Part shown: positions 33,880 through 42,562 of the stretch, in pieces
How positions within the stretch are numbered: the first letter of the stretch is position 1
How the letters are laid out: every line of letters starts with the position of its first letter
DNA from: Saprospiraceae bacterium
GTDB taxonomy: Bacteria > Bacteroidota > Bacteroidia > Chitinophagales > Saprospiraceae
Length of the DNA: 55,762 nt
Assembly: GCA_020846655.1 (NCBI GenBank)
Contig: JADLDL010000118.1
Location: 1 to 55,762, forward strand
Reading direction: 5' to 3'
Notes under the pieces: model-generated
Told to the model about the DNA's origin: nothing
What the model saw: the letters and a program-made list of their open reading frames with translations, nothing else
The model's database searches: none
Program-made: the position numbers and the translations under genes

Positions 33880-33919
33880 GAATAGGAGCGGGAGTTTAAG
33901 CCCCTTGGCTGGGCGGGTA

Positions 33920-35452
33920 TTAAAGTTTATATAACTTCTTCAATATAGAAAAATTATCAAACAACTCAGGGAAAATTGCATGGTATTTCACTTTGACTTT
34001 ATACCGAATCGCCTGATCGTCTTTTAATCCCAATGCAAGCGCCGCATCTTCACGACGGCCGCCGGCGGCAATCAAGGCTTTTTCAATCTGAGCCAGTTCG
34101 TGATAGGCGGTTTGTTTGGCGATAGGCCAATAGGCTGGAGGGGAAGGCAGGGAACTGAATTGCTCAATGGGTTCTGTTAGTATTGTCGGAGGTTGTCTAA
34201 ATTTTCCCGGTGTGTTATCTGGACTAAAGAAATGAAAGCGTACGGGAAGCAGGCTAGGATCGATGGACTTTTTTCCCTGAAAATCTACTTCAAAGATCAA
34301 TTCTTCTACTGTACTTTTTAATTCGCGAATATTGCCTGGCCATGTATAGTCGCGCATTTTTTGCAGGGTTTCTTTTGCAAAACAGGCTTCTATTTTTTTG
34401 CCATACATCGGGTGGGAGGCTTTGCGTTGCAGCTCCGTTTCCCAAAAGTGGGCAATCAGGGGTTCTATTTCGGCCACCCGTTCTCGCAGGGGTGGTATAT
34501 GCACGGTATGGGATTTGATGCGGCCGTAAAAATCTTCCCGGAAATGTCCCTCTGCCACGGCCCGTTCCAGATCGCGGTTGGTGGCAAAAATCAGCTGGGA
34601 CTCGAGTTGTATTGGGGTGGTTGAGCCAACGCGAGAAAATTCTTTAGTTTCCAGGACACGTAGCAGTTTGACCTGAATTTCGAGGCTGACTTCGCCGATT
34701 TCATCCAAAAAAAGTGTGCCGCCTTTCGCTTTTTCAAAATATCCTGCTTTGTCGCTGGTTGCATCGGTAAACGCGCCTTTTACGTGTCCAAAGATTTCAC
34801 TTTCAACTATTTTCTCGCCTAAAGCGGAGAGGTTTACAGCGACGAAGGGGATTTTTTTATTACTTTTAGAATAGTGGATAAATTTGGCTGCCACCTCTTT
34901 CCCGACCCCTGGTTCGCCCTCCAGCAATACGCTGAATCCCGGATACTCAGCTCGTTTGCGCAGGCGGTTTTTAAGATCGACCATGTCCTCAGTAAGCGCG
35001 ATGAAATGAACCGTGACATTGTCTTTTTGTTGTTCCGCTGCCTTTTTTTTTGCTTGAGTGGCGGACTTGAAATCCTGTATCGTTTTTTGAATTTCCTTGT
35101 CCCAGGCATCCGAGTCGTAGTCGCCTTTGCGCAGCAGGCGCGCTGCGCCGTTTTGCTCGGCCCGCTGGACGGTGTCTTTCCGGTTATCAAAGGTAGCAAC
35201 AAGAATAGGGATCGTATCCTGGGCCAATTCCACTGCACGGGGCAGCAGTTTAAAGAGGCCGTCGTCATAGGCGTATTGTCCTTTAAATTCCAAGTCGAGC
35301 AACACGGCATCCCAGGCATAGGGTTTGATCTTAGCAAGGCCCTGGTCCGCATCGCTGGATACCTCGAAGGCGTACCGGGCCTGGTGCTTCCGCCGAAATC
35401 CGCTGTAGAAGCCCAGTTCATCGTCTATGATCAACAGGTTTGTGTTTGCCAT
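33920..35452 (-). CDS. NtrC-type sigma-54-dependent response regulator
   Basis: A 510-residue protein with the full architecture. The receiver (1-125) has DDE at 10-12 and phospho-acceptor D53 (AVLLDLEF). A linker helix follows, then an AAA+ sigma-54 activation domain at about 150-395: Walker A GEPGVGKE (179-186), sigma-54 contact loop GAFTDA (226-231, canonical GAFTGA with one change), Walker B GTLFLDEIGE (245-254), arginine fingers in FREDFYGRI (304-312), and sensor II WPGNIRELKS. A C-terminal HTH lies at about 450-490 (REDAALALGLKDDQAIRYKV). It should use ATP to open sigma-54 promoters. A -24/-12 promoter lies at the head of its own operon, suggesting positive autoregulation. Confidence 0.92.
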   Translation of the reverse strand: MANTNLLIIDDELGFYSGFRRKHQARYAFEVSSDADQGLAKIKPYAWDAVLLDLEFKGQYAYDDGLFKLLPRAVELAQDTIPILVATFDNRKDTVQRAEQNGAARLLRKGDYDSDAWDKEIQKTIQDFKSATQAKKKAAEQQKDNVTVHFIALTEDMVDLKNRLRKRAEYPGFSVLLEGEPGVGKEVAAKFIHYSKSNKKIPFVAVNLSALGEKIVESEIFGHVKGAFTDATSDKAGYFEKAKGGTLFLDEIGEVSLEIQVKLLRVLETKEFSRVGSTTPIQLESQLIFATNRDLERAVAEGHFREDFYGRIKSHTVHIPPLRERVAEIEPLIAHFWETELQRKASHPMYGKKIEACFAKETLQKMRDYTWPGNIRELKSTVEELIFEVDFQGKKSIDPSLLPVRFHFFSPDNTPGKFRQPPTILTEPIEQFSSLPSPPAYWPIAKQTAYHELAQIEKALIAAGGRREDAALALGLKDDQAIRYKVKVKYHAIFPELFDNFSILKKLYKL

Positions 35453-35464
35453 ATGGCAGCGGTG

Positions 35465-36310
35465 TTACCAATAGTCTTCTTCGTGAATGTAGCGGTCGAG
35501 ACCGTCTTTGACTAGACGGCGGAGGGCGTCTATTTTTTTAGGATCGGGATGTGGGATTTTGGCAGGGTCGGCGTTTGTATTTGTCCAAATGGGAATCAGG
35601 TCACCGATTTCGGTCATGAGAGTCTCAATTTTTTTTGATGTTTCCTGGAAAGGCATCCAAGCGAAAAAGGCTTGGTAATTTCGCCACCGAACCATCAGAG
35701 AGTCCCATTCCTGGCGGGCCAATTTTCTCCACTCGGTGAGGTTCTGTTGTTCGTTTTCCAGAGCCCCTGACTCCATCACATCTTTTATATCAATCAGGCA
35801 TTTTCGGAGCCGGGAAGTTTGGAAAGCAAAACTTTGAGCATTTTCATGTCCTTGCAGAAATTTCTCCATCTGCTCTTTCAAACTCCGGCCGCTGAGCGGC
35901 AGAAACCAGGTCCAGGGATCATAGAATACATCATACTTCTTGCCGTTGCTTTCATCTACCCCATGCTGAAGCGGATATTGGTGAACTTCTGGCAAGGCAT
36001 CTAACCAGGGTTCCAAGGCCTTGGGTAATTGAAGTAAGTTCAGCGCGCAGCGGTGGGTGCTTTGCGCATAGGAAGCAATGATTAATTTGACATTTGGGTA
36101 AAACTCCTGTAACCAGGGTTTCCAAACGGTAGACAGGGCAAAGTCGTCGTAGCCAATATGCACGGGTTCTATCAACATAAGGTATTCAACTTCTTCTTGT
36201 TTATCTTTTGACAATGGTACAAGGCGAATACCTTGTGCGGAGCAGTATTGCTCAACAACACGCACAACTTTATCTTTGGTGGCGAGGTAATGGATAGTGC
36301 AGTGGGCCAT
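35465..36310 (-). CDS. Hypothetical protein with a possible pseudo-receiver fold (island component)
   Basis: A 281-residue cytoplasmic protein. Residues 1-110 alternate strands and helices like a receiver or small alpha/beta domain (CTIHYLATKDKVVRVVEQYC, YLMLIEPVHIGYDDFAL, NVKLIIASY, LLQLPKALEPWL), but no acidic pocket or phospho-Asp is evident, so a pseudo-receiver is a guess. The rest is helical and Trp-rich (EWDSLMVRWRNYQAFFAWMP), with a charged C-terminus (DGLDRYIHEEDYW). It ends 12 bases before the NtrC-type regulator starts and begins 22 bases after the 348-residue gene ends. Function unknown; it is one of the island's core parts. Confidence 0.75.
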   Translation of the reverse strand: MAHCTIHYLATKDKVVRVVEQYCSAQGIRLVPLSKDKQEEVEYLMLIEPVHIGYDDFALSTVWKPWLQEFYPNVKLIIASYAQSTHRCALNLLQLPKALEPWLDALPEVHQYPLQHGVDESNGKKYDVFYDPWTWFLPLSGRSLKEQMEKFLQGHENAQSFAFQTSRLRKCLIDIKDVMESGALENEQQNLTEWRKLARQEWDSLMVRWRNYQAFFAWMPFQETSKKIETLMTEIGDLIPIWTNTNADPAKIPHPDPKKIDALRRLVKDGLDRYIHEEDYW

Positions 36311-36332
36311 AATGTTTAAAATATGCAGGTCT

Positions 36333-37379
36333 TCAATCCAGCTCGCCGGGAATAATTTTGACGAGGTAATTTAGTTTGTCTGCAATCTCGCGCAGGTCTT
36401 GTTGTGTTATCATATTAATGCCCGGTGCGAATAAAGCGTGTTCCAAACTTCTTTTTGCATCCTCATAGGCATCGGAAACAAAATCGTTCCCTAGATTCTT
36501 CTGGAAAATCAGGTTGGTGATGCAGTCGTCAAAATCATACGATATCCGGTCTGTTTTTTCCCGATCTTTCAGTGTATCTTTCTCTTTCTTAACGGCTGTG
36601 ATTTGATCAAAATCTAACGCAGCATCCAAGCCTTGCAATTCAGTTTCATATCGACCGAGAAAACTTTTTATCCGAGATAAAATGACCCGTTCATTTCCTT
36701 CCCGCAGGGCATTGAGCAAACTTTCCCTTGAAATGTGTTCCGGTTTGCCCGGCAGCAAGAATGGAAGCCACTGATCGAAAAGTTCTTCTTTGAACTGGAA
36801 TACCTTGGTTTCAAATTCGTTGTTGTAGTACTGCCAAACCCGATCAAAATACGGTTGCAGTACTTTTCCATCGGCGAAAGTGCTTACTTTTTCTTCAGTT
36901 TTGGGATCGCGTTGGATTTGAAAACTTCCAATGTCGTCCAGTATACCCGATTTTTGGGTTTTGTAATAAATATAATCCCGGCCATCAGCGAAGAGGAAAC
37001 ATTTAGATAATCGTCCCTTGAACCGATCCAGCAGCCGGTCTACATCTTTCGCTTCATAATTGTTCGAGCGGTGCAATAACAGCATGACTTCATTGCTGCC
37101 TTGCGCATATCCGTCAATCAAACTGTCTAACAAGCGGTCAATATCCTCATTTTCCTCCACCTTATAAATAGCCGTGGCAACCACTACAGCGTCGGGGCAC
37201 AGGTCGCTATATTGCACCGGATATTCCTTATAAATATGATCTTTTCCATCTACAATGTTGTCAATATAGGATTGAAAGGGTTCTTGCTTCCATAGTTTCT
37301 CATTGATATGTGGCAAGTCCCGCCATTTCCAGACGATGATCATGATTTTTTTACCGGAATGTTTTTTTTCTTCTACCAT
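36333..37379 (-). CDS. Hypothetical alpha/beta protein, 348 residues (island component)
   Basis: The N-terminal 150 residues look like an alpha/beta domain with regular hydrophobic strands (KKIMIIVWKWRDLP, DAVVVATAIYKVEEN, NEVMLLLHRSNNYE, KCFLFADGRDYIYY); the C-terminal 200 are helical with heptads (LSRIKSFLGRYETELQGLDA, AVKKEKDTLKDREKTDRISY). There is no signal or membrane segment. The start codon shares one base with the stop of the kinase-like gene (TAATG overlap), pointing to tight translational coupling and possibly a stoichiometric complex. I recognise no family. Confidence 0.75.
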   Translation of the reverse strand: MVEEKKHSGKKIMIIVWKWRDLPHINEKLWKQEPFQSYIDNIVDGKDHIYKEYPVQYSDLCPDAVVVATAIYKVEENEDIDRLLDSLIDGYAQGSNEVMLLLHRSNNYEAKDVDRLLDRFKGRLSKCFLFADGRDYIYYKTQKSGILDDIGSFQIQRDPKTEEKVSTFADGKVLQPYFDRVWQYYNNEFETKVFQFKEELFDQWLPFLLPGKPEHISRESLLNALREGNERVILSRIKSFLGRYETELQGLDAALDFDQITAVKKEKDTLKDREKTDRISYDFDDCITNLIFQKNLGNDFVSDAYEDAKRSLEHALFAPGINMITQQDLREIADKLNYLVKIIPGELD

Positions 37380-40300
37380 TATGATCCAAATAATAATTTA
37401 GTCAGGTTGTATTTCAGGTCGATGTCATCGGGCATTTGCAGGGCGTCTTCGACCGCACCCAAGATGGATTCGATGGGCCGGAAAGTCGTGAAGCGCGCGT
37501 ATTGGGAGTCGCTTTTTACTTTGTCCCACCAGGCCATACGTCCGCGGCCGGTGGTGATGACCAGGATAAAATCATCACCCACGCTTTCCGGCGGGGCGCC
37601 TTGCAGGATTTGATCGTCAATGAAATCGAGAATCCGCTCTTCCGAATACGAGTTGTCCTTAGCGTCTTTCATGCTTTCGATGAACGACAAATGCAAAATC
37701 AAAAAATGAAAATGCTGGAACCCAGCTTGCTGCACGGTGTGCCAATGCTCCAGGTTTTCGCTGCGGAAGTCGATGAATAGTTTTTCGCGATAGAGCTCCA
37801 GGCGGGCCAGTTGTAGTTCTTTTTTCGCAGGATCTGTTTCGGGTTGAGTTCCGGAAGTCTCCTCACCCAAATACATGCGACTGTAGCTCCTGCGATCAAA
37901 AATACAAATCCGGGTACACAGGGCTTCCAGCAAATCGTATGTGTCGGCCAGGTCCATTGTTTTCAGGTTATACAGATGGTCGCCCTGGCAAAAGCGGCTG
38001 ATAAATTCACCGTGGCTGCGGTAGTTGAACTTATCCGGCTCTACGGTCATATGTGCGCCATGCTCAATAGCAATTTCTATACGGGTCGGTATGGCTTTGA
38101 ATCGCGCAAAACGCTCATCGTCGTTATCAGCATCCCGTACCTGATCCACGCTTTCAAAACGGACACAACCGGCTTCAAAGGTGATTCTGCCGGCAATGCT
38201 ATCGCCCTCTACAAAAGTATAGGCAACATCCTGGTTGCGTTTATCCTTTTTTAACCATATTGGAAGCCAGCGTTGGTAGGCCTCGGCAACGTCTCCGGGC
38301 TTGGAGTGGCCCTGTAAAATTCGAATAATACCCTCTTGCTTATAGATATGCGGTGCATACTGTGCCGGATCCGCGATGTGGAGAAATCGAAAACGGGCCA
38401 GGTTTTCCATTTCCGTGTGGGCCAGATCCTTTGAGCCATCGATGCTGATAATGTCTGCTCCTTTCCACAAGTGGAAGTATTTTTTCAGGTACCCTTCTCC
38501 TGCCTCGCTGAGGAAGTCCAAACTCAGGTCTTCGTCTGTCACATCCTTGTATTTCCGTTGGCTCACCTCGAACTCCAGCCGCTGTGCCTGATCGTCCTCC
38601 CGGATTTTGTAGCCGGCCGTTTTGAGCCAGGGGTAATAAATTTTGCCCAGGGAAGAGTCTTTTTCCTGCACCCGGTCGAAGGTATTGGTCAGGAGCATGG
38701 AGGCACAGAGTTTGTCCTGGTAGTTGCCGCCGAGCCGGGGCTGGAAGGAATCTTCCGTCACGATTTCCTTATCCAGGCCTTCGATCCGTTTCAACAACAA
38801 ATCCGCTGTCAAACCATCCTTCACCGGGTGACCCAGCCAAACACCAATCTTGAGCAATTCATAACTAGACGTTGGGGCTGGCTTGTTGGAATCGACCGGA
38901 CGTTCGTGGATTGAAATGTTCAGGACGAGGCCCTCGCGTTGGATGGCCCTTAGGGTGGCGTCTTTGAAGTGTTTGACGTTGCGGATTTCATTTTCCAGCA
39001 ACGTAAAAAAGGCGTGTTTACCGACGACGCCGCCTGGGAAAAACGCCCTAATAGATTCGAGTTCAGGCCGTAGGGCCGCATACAATTGCCCTTCTTCCAC
39101 AAAAATACTGCGCTGGGCTTGTTGGTTTTTCAGGCTAAAGTCATCCAGGTTCACTACAGCAAAGGAGCCATCCAGAAGTTGGCCATTGGCGCCTCGTTTA
39201 ATGATTTTGGTGTTTTTGAAATTTTCAGTCTCCGGACGCTCCTCTTTTTCATAAATGGTAATGTTGATATACAGTTTCCGGACTTCTTCGGTGTTCGCGA
39301 TTGTACCCAAATACAGTGGGTTATTGGCGAAGTCATACCAGAGCACACTATACAAACTGCTGATTTTACCGGTGAAATTCGTTTGCCGGGTGATTCCGCT
39401 CCAGAAAGCGCCTTTTTCCAGCAAAAATTTGAAAAGAGGAAACATCTCCCGCGAAAGGCTCGCCTTGTCCGTCAATTTTGAGTGTCGTATTAGTGGGTTT
39501 TCATCTCTCCCCATCGCCTCTATAAATTGCTTGCCCTTTTCCTCAAAATATTCGGCGCGTTCTCTAAACCACCAACTCAGGGTGGTGAGGCTATGTGCGC
39601 TGATGTTGTGGGCAAAAGAATCGAGCAGAATTGTAATCGTAGCGGTTTTCAGGTATTGGCCTTTAATTTTATCGGCAACCGCATCATTCTGTTTGATTCG
39701 CTCATCGTAATACCGCTCTGAGATACTATAAAATTTAATCAGATTACATTCTTCCTGAATGGCATTGGTGGGGTTTACGGCTTTGATATTTTCGTTGATC
39801 AGGGAGCGTTTTTGAATATTCACCCCCTTCACATCCCAACTCAAGGCCAGGTTATCGTATTCCATTTGGAACTGCTTGATGAGGCGCCGGATGTATCTAT
39901 TTTTTTTGAATCGTTTTTTTTCCTCATCTTTAAAAACGATCCAAACGATACCCTGAAAAAGTCCCATGCCCATCAGAGGAATGCCGATATACTTATCTGT
40001 TGCAAGTTCGAAGTAATCACCAATAATCGGCTGCTCGTTCTGTTGCACCACACTCATAGCAGTCGAATTAAAATAATCGGCAAGGGACGATACCTGAATG
40101 TTTTCTACACCTAATGTGCCTTCCCGGAAAAGGCTAAATACGCCAAAGGTCTCCGACTCCCTGGTCAAATGTCGGTTGTGGAGCACCTCCCAGTTTTGGG
40201 TACGCTCCTCCCGCCAGGCCAGCGGGTCCCAGGCTCCGTGGTTGGCGTTGATGTAGTATTCGGGGGCATCTTTTTCCAGAATTTGCCGTTGCATTTTGGT

Positions 40301-40531
40301 GCCGCTATAGTGAAGTACTTCCAAGTCTTCTGCCTGTTGTTCTCGCAATTGACGAATCCGGTCCGGGTCGCGGTCAAACAAATTGGTGATCAACATAAAT
40401 TTGCTTTCCCATTCTTCCACGTGGTAGAGCACAGCGTGTAGCCGGTCGTGTAGAATTTCACCGAATTCATGGAATTCCGGTATTTCAAAACGAATATTCT
40501 GGGAACTTTTCAATGGTTCGGAGGCAGCCAT
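37379..40531 (-). CDS. Very divergent sensor-kinase-like protein with receiver-like tail
   Basis: A 1050-residue protein from the ATG at 40531; the frame is open to a TTG at 40573. No membrane segment. Residues about 115-210 resemble a GAF sensor (KYIGIPLMGMGLFQGIVWIV). A phospho-acceptor-like H-box is LLDSFAHNISAHSLTTL (H308). An N-box-like LLENEIRNVKHF (N514) and a glycine stretch PRLGGNYQDKLCAS (about 598-611) suggest a HATPase fold, but the DxGxG box is not evident. The last roughly 160 residues look like a receiver with strands ICIFDRR, FHFLILHL, FILVITTG and a final FTTFRPIESILGAVEDAL, lacking a clear phospho-Asp. About 250 middle residues are unassigned. Probably the cytoplasmic sensor of the island. 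Confidence 0.7.
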   Translation of the reverse strand: MAASEPLKSSQNIRFEIPEFHEFGEILHDRLHAVLYHVEEWESKFMLITNLFDRDPDRIRQLREQQAEDLEVLHYSGTKMQRQILEKDAPEYYINANHGAWDPLAWREERTQNWEVLHNRHLTRESETFGVFSLFREGTLGVENIQVSSLADYFNSTAMSVVQQNEQPIIGDYFELATDKYIGIPLMGMGLFQGIVWIVFKDEEKKRFKKNRYIRRLIKQFQMEYDNLALSWDVKGVNIQKRSLINENIKAVNPTNAIQEECNLIKFYSISERYYDERIKQNDAVADKIKGQYLKTATITILLDSFAHNISAHSLTTLSWWFRERAEYFEEKGKQFIEAMGRDENPLIRHSKLTDKASLSREMFPLFKFLLEKGAFWSGITRQTNFTGKISSLYSVLWYDFANNPLYLGTIANTEEVRKLYINITIYEKEERPETENFKNTKIIKRGANGQLLDGSFAVVNLDDFSLKNQQAQRSIFVEEGQLYAALRPELESIRAFFPGGVVGKHAFFTLLENEIRNVKHFKDATLRAIQREGLVLNISIHERPVDSNKPAPTSSYELLKIGVWLGHPVKDGLTADLLLKRIEGLDKEIVTEDSFQPRLGGNYQDKLCASMLLTNTFDRVQEKDSSLGKIYYPWLKTAGYKIREDDQAQRLEFEVSQRKYKDVTDEDLSLDFLSEAGEGYLKKYFHLWKGADIISIDGSKDLAHTEMENLARFRFLHIADPAQYAPHIYKQEGIIRILQGHSKPGDVAEAYQRWLPIWLKKDKRNQDVAYTFVEGDSIAGRITFEAGCVRFESVDQVRDADNDDERFARFKAIPTRIEIAIEHGAHMTVEPDKFNYRSHGEFISRFCQGDHLYNLKTMDLADTYDLLEALCTRICIFDRRSYSRMYLGEETSGTQPETDPAKKELQLARLELYREKLFIDFRSENLEHWHTVQQAGFQHFHFLILHLSFIESMKDAKDNSYSEERILDFIDDQILQGAPPESVGDDFILVITTGRGRMAWWDKVKSDSQYARFTTFRPIESILGAVEDALQMPDDIDLKYNLTKLLFGS

Positions 40532-40583
40532 GTCCAAAATTAATTTTGTCAACAGATGCTCCAAAGATAGCAAATAATATTTT

Positions 40584-41078
40584 CTATAAAGTACTGATCC
40601 TTTTTAAAATGGCTGCTGTCTTCGCCTCAATCAGGTCTGCTTCGGGGCGGTTGCGGGCAAAAGCAAACAGGAAACCCTCAGGTTCTTGGTCGTTGGGGTC
40701 CGGAAATGCAAAATAGAACCCTTCGTCCAGGTTATAGGTAGCCAACACCAGTAGTGCCTGTTCATCGGCTACCAATGGGCTGGTCAAGTGTTCAGGGGTA
40801 AAATACGAAGACAAGGGTACAGCCTGCACGGCAAAATCCCTGGTTTGCATTTTTTCCGAACTCACAATTTTGGGTTCTTCTGAGGCTGCAATGCGTTGCA
40901 GTAAGGCAGCCGGCGCTGTTTCGAGGTATGCAACGGATCGGATCGCATTCCCCAGAAGATAGGTTCCAATACTAATGGGAGCATCAACCGAGGCTTCGTC
41001 CTTCAAAACCGAAAGAAAACGTTTGCACCGTTCGGCCTTTTCATGAGCGGTGGCAGTGGGCGAGATGTGGAGTGACAT
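40584..41078 (-). CDS. Small unknown protein, 164 residues (island component)
   Basis: From the ATG at 41078 (MSLHISPTATAHEKAERCKR); longer starts overlap the upstream gene. The protein is soluble with an N-terminal helix and a beta-rich core (ISIGTYLLGNAIRSVAYLE, QALLVLATYNLDEGFYFAFP, GFLFAFARNRPEADLIEAKT). The order of strands is reminiscent of small GAF- or roadblock-like sensing folds, but this is weak. It starts seven bases after the prenyl-synthase-like gene stops. Function unknown. Confidence 0.72.
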   Translation of the reverse strand: MSLHISPTATAHEKAERCKRFLSVLKDEASVDAPISIGTYLLGNAIRSVAYLETAPAALLQRIAASEEPKIVSSEKMQTRDFAVQAVPLSSYFTPEHLTSPLVADEQALLVLATYNLDEGFYFAFPDPNDQEPEGFLFAFARNRPEADLIEAKTAAILKRISTL

Positions 41079-41085
41079 ATTATGA

Positions 41086-42318
41086 CTATTTAAAAATTTT
41101 GTAAAATTTGTTGAACATCGCCATAGCACACATATCTCTGAAATAAGGTGTTGCGGGGTTGGTGTCATCCAAAAACGTTTCTGCAGATTTTGAGCATTCC
41201 CTACTGATGCGAATAGCAGCGTGTATGCCGCCGCTTTTCACGATCTCTTGCATGATCTGACGGGGGTACAGCGTAAGCAATTTTTTTCGCTTTACGCCGC
41301 CCTCCAGATAGGCTTCAATATTGCGCCGGCCGCCTTCTGCCAGGTGGTAGATCAGCGGCAAGGTGATATTGAAATTATACAGGTCGGAAAAAAAATCGGT
41401 GGTGCTTTTGGCGCTGGCTTTCAACTTCTCCCGCTCCTCGGGGTCATCTGTATACGCAAAATCTGCATAGTCGTTGATGATTTGCAGCATATAGCCGTAC
41501 AGCATGGTAAATTGCTGGTAGCCTGTGGCTTGGGGGCCTTCGTATTCGCAAAGGTCAAACAGCAGTTCGGCCATACAACGGAAGAAATACACATTCGTCA
41601 GGTAAATCCGCTGGAAATACGCCATGACAAACTCTTCTTTGCCAGGGATATCCTTTTGTACCTGCCGGATGGTTTCGCCAATAGTTTCCAAGGCCAAATG
41701 GTCCAGGATCGGGTTGTGCACGGTGAAAGATACAGAACCTGCTTTCCAGTGTTGGTAGTGGTTGTATTCCTTGTCGATACGCTGACCCAAGTCTACCCAC
41801 AACAAGAGTTTTCGAACCGTCGCTTGCAGCACTTGAAATTGCTCCGGGCGATGCAGGAGGGGGGCGATTTCCTGTTCAAGGTACAGAAACAGGGCTTCCC
41901 GAAGGATATTGCTCGAAATCAGGTTTCGACATACCGCCCCGTGGTTGAAGCGCCGAATCTCGTATTTTTCATCCAGGATCTGGTTGTGCAGGTACTGGAT
42001 GACGATGACGATCTCAAATACAAAGGGGAGTTTTTGAGTAAACAGGCGTTCCGGGAGCGGAAATTTTTTGATTGCTGTTCTTATTTCCGGATAGACTAGA
42101 TGATAGTCGTAGGTCTTTTTAAAAAAATACGCCCGCAGCGGTTTGTTGCCTGATTTGGATTTCAGAAACTCCAGACAGTACGGAACCAATTGTTCATCTT
42201 GAAACAGTTCATATCTCTGTAAGATAGGGGCCAAGACGTTTTCTAGTTCATGGACCATCTCTATTCCTATGGCCTCCATTTCCTGGATGCGTTCTGTTCT
42301 GATTTTTGGTGTTTCCAT
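41086..42318 (-). CDS. Polyprenyl-diphosphate-synthase-like protein with altered first Asp motif
   Basis: A 410-residue, all-helical protein resembling trans-isoprenyl diphosphate synthases. The second Asp-rich motif is nearly intact: LQIINDYADF (278-287, ND..D instead of DD..D), followed by SDLYNFNITLPLIYHL (311-326), the usual sDl-x-x-gK-x-TLP block. The first motif is damaged: HNQILDEKYEIRRFNHG (111-127) keeps D116 and the RR pair but has N-Q where DD is expected. It may therefore not make prenyl chains, or may bind a different ligand. It is the first gene after the sigma-54 promoter, in an operon with signalling genes rather than isoprenoid genes, which is unusual. Confidence 0.7.
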   Translation of the reverse strand: METPKIRTERIQEMEAIGIEMVHELENVLAPILQRYELFQDEQLVPYCLEFLKSKSGNKPLRAYFFKKTYDYHLVYPEIRTAIKKFPLPERLFTQKLPFVFEIVIVIQYLHNQILDEKYEIRRFNHGAVCRNLISSNILREALFLYLEQEIAPLLHRPEQFQVLQATVRKLLLWVDLGQRIDKEYNHYQHWKAGSVSFTVHNPILDHLALETIGETIRQVQKDIPGKEEFVMAYFQRIYLTNVYFFRCMAELLFDLCEYEGPQATGYQQFTMLYGYMLQIINDYADFAYTDDPEEREKLKASAKSTTDFFSDLYNFNITLPLIYHLAEGGRRNIEAYLEGGVKRKKLLTLYPRQIMQEIVKSGGIHAAIRISRECSKSAETFLDDTNPATPYFRDMCAMAMFNKFYKIFK

Positions 42319-42562
42319 AACCTTTTGAGATCTATAAGCAATTTGCTCACGAGTATCGCAATAAGTTGCCTATCCACCTATTGTTTTCCGATAAAATCTA
42401 CAGAAATGTCAAAGAACGATAAAAAATAATTTGGTTTTTAGGTCCTATATCTGTTAGCGCCAGAAACGTGCCAATAGTCAATTAACTAATTATCAATTAA
42501 TTACACTTTTTGCCAATTGTTACCACGCGCATTTTTTTCGGATTTTCCGAAATTTTTTCGGC
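42319..42562. other. AT-rich regulatory gap upstream of the signalling island
   Basis: This 244-base gap has no gene. It contains the sigma-54-like promoter at 42457-42474, a pair of TCAATTAA direct repeats 15 bases apart (42478 and 42493), within a larger AT-rich near-palindrome that could bind the activator, and a TTTCGGA-ttt-TCCGAAA hairpin at 42536-42552 followed by T6 on the plus strand. Confidence 0.7.
42457..42474 (-). promoter_or_regulatory. Sigma-54 (-24/-12) promoter for the signalling island
   Basis: On the minus strand the sequence is TTGGCACG-TTTC-TGGCGC. The -24 element TGGCACG is perfect and the conserved GG and GC pairs are exactly ten bases apart, as RpoN promoters require; only the flanking T positions of the -12 TTGCW are altered. 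Expected transcription start is near 42447, about 130 bases before the first gene's ATG. The operon itself encodes an NtrC-type activator. Confidence 0.72.

Noticed and set aside
40532-40573. TTG start 14 codons upstream for the kinase-like protein
   Set aside because: The ATG at 40531 is the simpler start; without ribosome-binding signals in this phylum the longer form cannot be excluded.
42536-42558. Hairpin with T6 as terminator of the SPOR-like gene
   Set aside because: The T-run is on the plus strand while the gene is on the minus strand, so it is in the wrong orientation for that role; kept only as a note in the regulatory gap.
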